NCBI GenBank assembly: GCA_003586115.2
Contig: QVOM02000119.1
Span: 47,455,428-47,519,427, forward strand
Direction: 5' to 3'
Source: Salvator merianae
Lineage: Eukaryota > Chordata > Lepidosauria > Squamata > Teiidae
Length of the DNA stretch: 64,000 nt
Below are positions 56,501 to 64,000 of this stretch, piece after piece (the first letter of the stretch is position 1; each line of letters starts with the position of its first letter). The notes under the pieces were generated by a model, which worked only from the letters and a program-made list of their open reading frames with translations, did not search any database and was not told the origin of the DNA. The translations under genes were made by a program, and so were the position numbers.

Positions 56501-58090
56501 CAGTATCAAATTCTCCTTATTCTGTTCTAACAGAATGGATGCACCCCAGCAAATAAGATTTATTGGGGGGGCGGAGGGGAAAGCTGCTATTTTAAGCCTT
56601 GAGGTAAAATAATTTGTTGAAAAATTCTGACAAAAGGTGGCTTCAGGTAAAGCATACTTGTTCATTTTGTAATACCAGATAAAGATGTAGCTGAAAGATC
56701 ATACAGTTGCACTGCAAATGTCAAGGAAGAAACTGCTGGCTGAGAAGGCTACAGGTAACAGCTCTCCTAGATGAGGTTTCCACTTGCAGAAGGAGCTGCC
56801 TTCTGCACAGACACCTGCATGGGGTGCCATTATCACTACCCAAGAAGATACCTCTTCGTCTCCATTTTGAAGCTTGGAGACATCATTTTAAGTGGCGACC
56901 CAAAGTGCCTGCAGTGAAAGCAGAAAATCATGCCCTTAATAAAGTGTGTGTTGACTCCTTTCCTCATGGGGTGATTACAGGGGAAATGTATGTTGTGGCA
57001 ATGGAAGTTTAAGCAAAATATTCCTCAAATACCAAAAGCACTTCTAAAGAATGCCATGTCTTCTCTAGAGGATGGCTGAGCTTAGGACAGAAAGTGGTTG
57101 GGCCCAGCTGTTTCGATCTATGATAATAGTGAAACTACCCTGTAGGATAATGTAGGATTTCTCCACAAGACCCTTCGGTCCTTATAAAAGATGCAGGAAA
57201 TGTTTTCCTACCGACAGAGCTGCTAATTTTGAGATCCACTTTGTAAAGACGACAGCCGAATGAAAGGCAGTATTTTTGATTAGAACATCCTGAGGCATTG
57301 TCATGCCCGCCCTGCACCAGAGGAAGCTGATTCCTCGAAATTCTCAGATGTGGACAGGGCACCAGGACACAGTGACCCTGACCTTACGGGAACAGGCTCT
57401 CTAGGACCTGGGTCTTCCCATAGCCCAGAAATGGAGAGACCTCTCCCTAGCCAGCAGAGACAGGAGAAGGTTAAAAGGCTTAGAGCTTTAAGACTAAAAC
57501 AAAAGATGAAAGAATGCTGCCCATGGCCCTCACCTGTCAAACTCTGAGTCTGATCCTGAGGGATAAAAAGCCAGGAAGAACCTGCACTGGGTGTTGCTGG
57601 CAACCTGTCCTGCAAGTAATCCCCATGCCCCTGTATGCTTCACTCGGACTGACTGATCCTGGCTTCCTGACTGACTCCTGACTGATGTTGACCTTGCCCA
57701 GCAGCTCTTCTGGATTAGGTAACAAAAACCTTCTTGTACAAGATTTACTGCTGCAACTAGTAAATAACAACTGCTTGAGACATCTGTAGTCTGTTGCCTG
57801 ATTTACTGGGGCTGGGAATTCTCACTGTTCAGTATGACAGGAAAGACATATCCTTAACTGGTTGAAAGAATGGACCTATTAAGGCTTTTAGTGTTGTGTG
57901 AACTTTCTAAAAGAGAGAAAGAAGATTCTGAGATGGTGCCAGAAGGCCATCTTCTCTTAGGTTCATAGCTTCCAACAGCCCCTGACAAGGTCCAGTGACC
58001 CCAGGTTAACAGATGCTAACTGAGGCCTCCTCAGTTTGCTAGATTCTAGTTACAATGACCACATGGTGCTGAAGATGGGAAGATGAGTCC
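53580..58090. other. Intron between exons 2 and 3, largely unclassified
   Basis: No recognisable transposon coding relic was found between 53.6 and 58.1 kb. A strong donor-like site (ATTCATG|GTAAGTAC near 56240, minus) has no convincing exon upstream. At 57.35-57.75 kb a GATAAAAAGCC box and CTGACTGA runs resemble promoter or LTR sequence, but ends are not definable. Confidence 0.35.
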
Positions 58091-58103
58091 ACTAGGGCTG
58101 CAT

Positions 58104-58225
58104 CCAGACATTGCTTATTTATTCCGTTATATTTAGATATTCTAGAATAAAACATGGATATTCCAGAATACCCATGTTTTATCCCAGAATATTCAAATTT
58201 AGCAGAAAAAGTAACTGATGTCTGG
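58104..58225. mobile_element. Foldback MITE-like element
   Basis: The outer CCAGACAT / ATGTCTGG and inner ATTCTAGAATAAAACATGG / CCCATGTTTTATCCCAGAAT arms pair around a short ATATTCCAGAATA centre. This gives a ~120-base hairpin of the same general type as, but different sequence from, the one at 11987. Confidence 0.6.
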
Positions 58226-59404
58226 TTGTAGTAAGAGTGAGAGAATTCTGAGCTGTCTCCGGCGTAATTATATCTACAGGGAAGGTGGGTGAAGATTAGA
58301 CAGATTCAACTGGATCTTGAGAATTTGGTCAGATGACAGATAAAGTATGTCCTTTTACCTGCAGATGTGAAAATGGAGGCTTTGGGAGTTACTGAGAAGT
58401 AAGTCATGTGCACTTCTCACAGCAGGTGTGACTCGGCCATTAGGATGAGCTGCTGGAAAAGGGAGGGACTTAAGGAGTAGGCAACCTAAGTAAAGATGTA
58501 TATGAGCACCTGATAGGAGAGGTGGTAGGAAAGCCAACATCTTGGTGAAGACTTGGTGCTTAGGGGAGGCCAAATGGTATGACCCTTCATGGATAGCATC
58601 ATCCTAGATGAAATAAGTGGAAATAATACCTGTGAGCTTTCACTGTGAAAAAAATTCAGGTATATGTCAGTAGAAGCAAGGTGTTAAGAGGACACTTTAA
58701 GGCTACAGTTGTTCTCTATACACCATCTTTCTTGGGGACAATAATGGAGGATACCCTGTGTCCTCATACTGTCCTTAGCACTGGTTTAATGACTTCTATA
58801 CATCCAAGGTGCTAGATGGTTTGAAGAACAAATACTGCTTTGCTGGAGAGGATGAGGTTGGGGAAAAACTAAAATGTGGTTATTGAGGGCTGTTGTATCT
58901 AGGAAGAAGCTGTCTTTGACAGTATGTAAAAAAAATGAGATAATCAGTTCTCAGAATACTATCAAAAGGCAGAGACAATATAAAAGTACAAATTAAAACA
59001 AAAGAATACTGTTTAATACTATCTTGCTCTATTGTGATCTGTAGGGATCTTGATCCAGCTTCTTATGAAAGTCCAAAAAGACCTAAGAAATCAAAGGAGG
59101 AGGATGGGTTATAAAAATTCTCTTTTCTCTTTTAATTGTGTGCTTCTTGCCTTCAGTTTCCATGAGGACTTTTTTAAATCCTTCCTGACCAAAACAGCAA
59201 GATGCCTTAAAAGGTATAAAAATCAGGTTCACTCAATAACCTGGATCATTCTATATTTTTTATCCAAAGAGAACACTTGACCACTGTTGCCATAATTATG
59301 AAATAAGCAAGAAATGTTAGGGCATCAAGAGATGATTCTGACAGAAGACAATCACCATACAGGGACCACTAAGGTCTCTTTTTTAGGGACTTAGGTTGCT
59401 TCCA

Positions 59405-59746
59405 CACCACAGGTCTTGGTGGTAGCCAGCAACCAGGGCCATGCACCAGGGCCTGTTTACTCTGCTGCAGTCCATCTTGTGGTCCATTCCGCTGCGGTCC
59501 ACTCCCAACCTCCAAGGGTATTTTTGCTAGGTGCACATAAATTGCTCTTTTCCAGGGAACTTTCTGCATGCTCCTTAGGCTGGTCCAGTCATCCACATGG
59601 CAGATGGCTAGAAAGGCCTACTGCAGGGAACACCTGGTCCATTGGCATGCTCCCAGCCCCATTACGGTACTGGGGAATGAGCCAGCCACTAGCTTCATGT
59701 AGTTGGAGCATTCCTGACAAGGCCACGCCTCCCAGGACCTGTGGTG
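59405..59746. mobile_element. MITE-like element with 15-bp TIR
   Basis: CACCACAGGTCTTGG at 59405 is inverted at 59732-59746 (CCAGGACCTGTGGTG) with one mismatch. The 342-bp interior is GC-richer than its surroundings, which explains open stretches on both strands. No transposase or convincing target duplication was found. Confidence 0.5.
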
Positions 59747-59749
59747 AGC

Positions 59750-60960
59750 AGACACATCGATCCCTGGCAGAAGCTGGCATCATCCTGCAGAACCATGTTG
59801 AAACTGCCCTAGTATCTATATTTTCATTTAATCACAGATCTTAGATTCAGAGCAAAAAGGATTTGTTTAAAATAAAACTGGTATCATTGAAAACTCGTAG
59901 GTCTCTTTTAAGCAATTTCTGTCTGATTAATGCTTAATAACACCTTGTCATCTCAAAGAAAAGCTATCCAGAAGTTAGGCCTGCAATGAGTGCATCAGCA
60001 ACAGGGATCTTTGTACCTTCCATCTTTCAAAATGTCAAAATACACAATAGCTTTCACACTCTTTAATTCTGTATACTCTTATCCTATTACAAAATTATCA
60101 TTGTAATGTAGATAAAATAGGATGATAATAATATTCTTTTGTGATAAAAGAGATCACTTCTAACACTAATTCAATCCTACTACTACTATGAATGCTGACA
60201 ATGTATTTTCTGTTACTAAAACATAGAAAAACTTCTATGGGAACTGATCAAAAAGGCTATAAAATTTCCAAAAATTGCTGAATAGCAATTCCCCGCACAT
60301 ATTCCATGAATGTGGGAAGAAAGGGCATGACCTCTGAAATATCTTGAGACACTGGAAAGACTAAAGCAGCTTAAGTCTGGACACTTAAGGAAGTCAGAGT
60401 CTTAACTATAAGTGAGCTAAAATCTTCTGGACAAAACCTAGAGAACTGTAGTTAGCAAAGTGCCATCAAAGATCTCTCCTGATTTTGGCTCAGAATGCAT
60501 TCCTTCATCTGAATGACAACTATGGGAGAATAATTGAGAAAGGGACAGCAAAGATCCCAAGGGTGCAAGATAATATCGCAAAGAATGTCTAGTTTTATTT
60601 GACAGGGATAACTGAAGGAACCTAAGATGATCATAAGGGACCTAAGACAACCAAGAACAGCCAATCGCTTAAGGATCTCCTGCAGGACAGATGCTTTAAT
60701 CTGCCGTGAAAAGCATTTCTCTGCAGCAGAACTGCAGAGGTGACTGACACTGCAGCAAATGAAATTGTCCTGATCCTTATAATTCTTCTCTTCAGAAAGA
60801 ATATCCAGACAACAAGAGGAGCCCTTTCATGACTTTCATTTATGGACAGACTTAATTCATTCTATTGCTTTTGGCTGTATAAGCTATGTGGTCCAATAAA
60901 GGGCCTTTCTAGAAGTGATTGGCCCTCATCCAGACTTGCTGCACAAGACAAGAAAAAGCC
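59750..60960. other. Intronic sequence, nothing recognised
   Basis: Part of the intron between exons 2 and 3. No coding relic, RNA gene or named repeat was found. Confidence 0.4.
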
Positions 60961-60969
60961 ATGCTAAGT

Positions 60970-61250
60970 GAAGTCCACTGAGAATACTACTGGGGCCTAC
61001 ACTGTGTAGGGAAGAGATGTGATGCTGAGGTGGAGCAGCAACAGAGAAAAGCTCAGGAGTGTTTTTCTGATGGCACTGTGAGGTCGTATGCCTCCAAAGG
61101 ACAGCTGCTGGGAGACTGCAAGCAGAGCAAGCTGTGTGCTCATGTCCTGCTGGTGGGTTTCCTTATACAGTTCATTGACCACTGAGAGAGCACAATGCTG
61201 GACTAGATGGGAAGTGGCTCTGATCCACTGCAGCATTTTTATGTCTTATT
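60970..61250 (+). mobile_element. CR1-like LINE 3' end, diverged
   Basis: The end reads ATGCTGGACTAGATGGGAAG, TGGCTCTGATCCACTGCAGC and TTTTTATGTCTTA, a worn version of the 3' ends at 47.8 and 51.7 kb. The upstream part is weakly similar. Confidence 0.6.
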
Positions 61251-61768
61251 AGTGGAAGGGCAAGTAAGGTGGGCATCCTTATATCCAAACAGATGCTGGG
61301 CTTGAGCATCACATGACTGCCTCAGCTGTGCATCTGATGTAGTTTCTTCTTTACTGCCAAGGACAAGAAGCAGTGCTTTATAGAGAGCTTGGTAGGGTCT
61401 GATGTAGCCTCTCTAGACTTCATGTCAGGCCTTTTGCCATAGGAAAGGGCAAAATAAGACAAGAAACGATAAACAAAACCAAAGAGAAAGAAATCAGGAA
61501 GATTAGTGAAGAAAGCTCACCAAAAATACTAAAGGCTGAGGACAATGAAAGAACTGAAAAATGCAAAGGAAAGAAAACAATCTGGGAAGCAAGAAGGATG
61601 AAAAATCTGCCTCAGTCATATGTTTCCTTACCTTTCTAGGTGGAGCTTGAAAACAAACCCAGGGATGTCTCAGTTTGTCCCTGACAAAAGAGGCAGTTTC
61701 TGCATTTTAATCAACAGGTTAAAAAAAGATTGCGAATACTTTGCTTATTGAATGTTTGAATCTATTAC

Positions 61769-61911
61769 CATTTTTCTTACGAATTTTTCCTGATGGTGTT
61801 AATTTAAACAATGGAGATTTAAAGGTCTTAATTTCTTCTTCTGTAGTTGCGGTTACCACTATGGTACCTGAATTTTTTAATGAGAAAATTTCAGGGTCCA
61901 GTTCATCATAA
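61769..61911 (-). CDS. CFAP54: CFAP54-like exon 2
   Basis: 143 bp, phase 2 to 1. The acceptor is GTTTTGCAG; the donor is AATG|GTAATA. The peptide runs SYDELDPEIFSLKNSGTIVV, TATTEEEIKTFKSPLFKLTP and SGKIRKKN. The first serine is split with exon 1 (AG|T), and the last split codon becomes aspartate on joining exon 3. Confidence 0.88.
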
Positions 61912-62039
61912 CTGCAAAACAAAACATTTAGAAAAAACAAAAAGAGAGGCATACTGAGCAAGACATTCCAAATGTACAACACTGTCAGTTTTAATTCTGT
62001 TATTCTGCACTACTTAAATTCTTAGTACTTTTACTTTTA

Positions 62040-62165
62040 AAACACTACAGTTATTTATCTGGCCTATTTATATCCCATCTTACATTTCAGGATGGTTAAC
62101 AACAGTGTGTACTACAATAGTATCTGAATATAAAATAATTAAGACAAAATATAACTCAACTTTTT
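62040..62165 (-). repeat. L3-like LINE 3'-tail fragment
   Basis: TTATTTATCTGGCCTATTTA followed by TATCCCATCTTACATTTCAGGATGG is the reversed LINE tail; only the non-coding end is kept. Confidence 0.5.
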
Positions 62166-62499
62166 TCTAAGTAATTACCTGAGTTTTTTTAATAAGGGCA
62201 ATAGCTAGATCTCAATGAAATGGGATTCCAAAGTTAAGCTGCTGTCATCGGAAGACCTGTCTATATATTAAAATGCTAAGGGACACTGCTTCTTCCTCCA
62301 GTGGTTCCTGAAATACAATCCACCCTCCTAAAATGTGGAATCTCATAGCTCAGGTTTGCCATAACACAATTTACAATTACGACCATGGATTTCTTAATGA
62401 AGCCTGCAGCATGCTGGGACTTTCTTCCTGGTCCAGTAGTCATTTTCCAACTTGTCTTTTGGGAGGAAAGTGTTTGGCATGGCTCCTTTTTTGAAAAGC

Positions 62500-62925
62500 A
62501 AATTCTGAGGATGGCTTATGTGTTTTGGTGACTGGGTTTGGTGAGTTTTGAATGGGTTTTAGTGGCTTTGCTAGCCTTTGAGGGCTTTAGAGTGTGGTGG
62601 TGGGGATGTTGAGTGGATCGTTGGTGCATGCTTTTTTGGATGATTTTGGGTACTTTGGGATGGTTGTATGTGTGCTGTTTGCAAGTATTTTCTGCGCTAT
62701 TTTTCATCTGTACAATTTTTGTTGGGCATATTTTTTTCTTTTGCTTCAAAGCATGTTAACAGCAAGGCAGAAGAAGCAAAGACAAAAAATCACCATGTCC
62801 CTTGAGAACAAAATCAAACTCCTCAACACATTGAAAAAAGACAAAAGGTTCACTGCTGTGAGAAAAGTATTCAGTTTCAGGGAATCCACTATTAGAAAAA
62901 AATTAAGATGCCATTCATACAAGTG
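62500..62925 (+). mobile_element. Pogo/Tigger-like transposase N-terminal relic
   Basis: The open segment near 62755-62905 reads TARQKKQRQKITMSLENKIK then LLNTLKKDKRFTAVRKVFSF and RESTIRK. It resembles the CENP-B-type N-terminal helix-turn-helix of Tigger/jerky-like transposases ('SLE.K...L..L..G.......FG..ESTIR'). It stops soon after, and no DDE domain is visible. The preceding GGTGACTGGGTTTGGTGAG-type, G/T-rich stretch is probably element 5' sequence. Ends are not defined. It lies between exons 1 and 2, antisense to the gene. Confidence 0.6.
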
Positions 62926-62929
62926 TGAC

Positions 62930-63870
62930 TATAATCCATGCATTCCTCTCTGTGTTTCTTCTTGTATTTGGAAATATAATAATGGTTCAAGTTTTTCTTG
63001 CTTTTAATGACTTCCTGTACTGCACTTCTAAGTCACACTCTTGGACTTGACAGTGCCCGTTTTTGAAGATAAGCATTCTAAATGAGCCTCCGTTATTGTG
63101 GTTATAAATAGTCTCCATGCATTTTGGAGTGATTGCACTCTCTTAACTTTCCTTTTCAAATTCGTTTTTACTAGTTTTCTCATTCTGAGGAAATTTCCTT
63201 TATGAAAGTTTAAGGTCTGATAGATTTTATTCGCATCTTGATGTCTATAGATATGCTGAATGTTATCACATTGTGGACATTGGTCTCAAGTGGATCAACC
63301 ACAGTAACGTCTTGTACCATCTTGTAATTATAGTTTAATTATAAATGGGCCTATTTCAAGGAGATCCATTTACTAGTTTATATCACTAGGTAATATCTGG
63401 ACAAATTTATCAAGCATTAGAGGATGGCACATGAAGGAGGCTTTCCTGCTATTACGTATGTTTGAAAAGGAATTCCAGTGAATCAAGACACTGACTCAAG
63501 TCTTTTGTTCCTTTCAGATATTTTTTGGCTCGCAACAATTCTGATAAAGAAGAGGAAAGGAACATAGAATCACAGAAGAGCCATCTAAAGCCAGCAAATC
63601 TAACAACCTTCTACAGGGAAGAATCCACATTAAAAGTCCCACCGGTGTTTGAACACCTTAAGCAAAGGAAGGACCATCACTTGTGGATGTGTTTATCAAT
63701 GACTTACTAAGACTCAACAATAATAACGGTAACAAGATCAATGAACAGGTCTTCCACTCATACCAGCCACTGTTATATCAGCAATGAAATGCAGTTAATA
63801 AAGAATTACTGAGACAGGAGCAAAAAATTTTAAAAAACAGGTCACGAAGAAAATCATTCAATTCATCGTA
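62930..63870. other. Intronic sequence, nothing recognised
   Basis: Part of the intron between exons 1 and 2. It may include the decayed remainder of the Tigger-like element, but I cannot align it to known motifs by eye. Confidence 0.4.
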
Positions 63871-63876
63871 GTTTAC

Positions 63877-64000
63877 CTGTTTAAACGCTGTAAAGAGTTT
63901 ATGTCTATTTCATAAAACTCTTCTACCCGTTTTCTAAACAAATTGAAGTGGGCAACTGCTAAATAAATATTCAGCTGCGATCTCCAGGGCATCTCTTCAA
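63877..64000 (-). CDS. CFAP54: CFAP54-like exon 1 of this window (5' part outside)
   Basis: 124 bp are visible and it ends in phase 2. The donor is AACAG|GTAAAC. The acceptor lies beyond the window edge. The peptide is EEMPWRSQLNIYLAVAHFNL followed by FRKRVEEFYEIDINSLQRLN. It is helical and rich in aromatic and basic residues. Its AG end plus T from exon 2 gives serine. Earlier exons must lie to the right, so this is not the gene's true first exon. Confidence 0.85.

Larger units (their letters stand above)
1..64000 (-). other. CFAP54: Internal part of a very large gene, probably CFAP54 (23 exons in window)
   Basis: A chain of 23 minus-strand exons runs from 63877-64000 down to 1263-1448. Each has an AG acceptor and GT donor, and every junction is phase-compatible, giving about 1,150 uninterrupted codons. 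Both gene ends lie outside the window. Joined peptides such as NLHFYAGNKR/AAFKCWCQGL, FNTITHERYTEQVTPL and LEDKTLISPRASL resemble CFAP54, the large scaffold of the C1d projection on the axonemal central pair, required for normal ciliary and sperm-flagellar beating. That family assignment is from recognition, not a search. The sequence is mostly predicted helical, leucine- and alanine-rich, without signal peptide or membrane segments. CFAP46, another large central-pair protein, is the main alternative I considered. Introns range from 84 bp to about 8.5 kb and are filled with repeats. Confidence 0.72.

Noticed and set aside
57350..57760. Promoter or complete LTR around the GATAAAAAGCC box
   Set aside because: No definable TG...CA ends, no poly(A) signal at the right distance and no first exon nearby.

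Overview
The window is animal nuclear DNA and most likely comes from a squamate reptile (lizard or snake). It is AT-rich and intron-dominated. Its interspersed repeats are a typical squamate mixture: a nearly complete BovB/RTE LINE, CR1 and L3/CR1-like LINEs, an L1 fragment, Tc1, pogo/Tigger, hAT-like and PIF/Harbinger-like DNA elements, and a probable solo LTR. I see no bacterial-type genes, CRISPR arrays or operons.

One protein-coding gene spans the whole window on the minus strand. I assembled 23 consecutive internal exons from splice sites and reading frame. The first lies at 63877-64000 and is cut by the window edge; the last lies at 1263-1448. Every junction keeps phase, and about 3,455 coding bases (about 1,150 codons) read through without a stop. 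Neither start codon, stop codon, promoter nor poly(A) site is inside the window. The protein looks like CFAP54, a very large ciliary/flagellar central-pair (C1d projection) protein. This is recognition from memory of the family and needs a database search; the exon chain does not depend on it.

Layout from the gene's 5' end (right) to its 3' end (left): 63.9-61.8 kb, exons 1-2 around a pogo/Tigger-like transposase relic; 61.8-53.6 kb, an 8.2 kb intron with small inverted-repeat elements; 53.6-41.6 kb, exons 3-10, with two CR1 3' ends and an 84-bp intron between exons 6 and 7; 41.6-28.7 kb, exons 11 and 12 with two repeat-rich introns (L3 LINE interrupted by a pogo-like MITE, BovB-like fragment, internally deleted Tc1, long hairpin, L1 fragment); 28.7-17.2 kb, exons 13-16 with a roughly 1.5 kb inverted-repeat element, a nested foldback element, a 174-bp near-identical duplication and a solo LTR; 17.2-1.2 kb, exons 17-23, with a long L3-like LINE opposite the gene and a BovB LINE in gene orientation that nearly fills the intron between exons 20 and 21.

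No undescribed biological system stands out. The more interesting observations are about intron architecture and mobile-element structure: the 98-bp hairpin near 32.1 kb, the nested foldback near 23 kb, the near-identical 174-bp repeats near 19-20 kb, the long-inverted-repeat element near 26.5-28 kb, and repeats sitting immediately beside splice donors.
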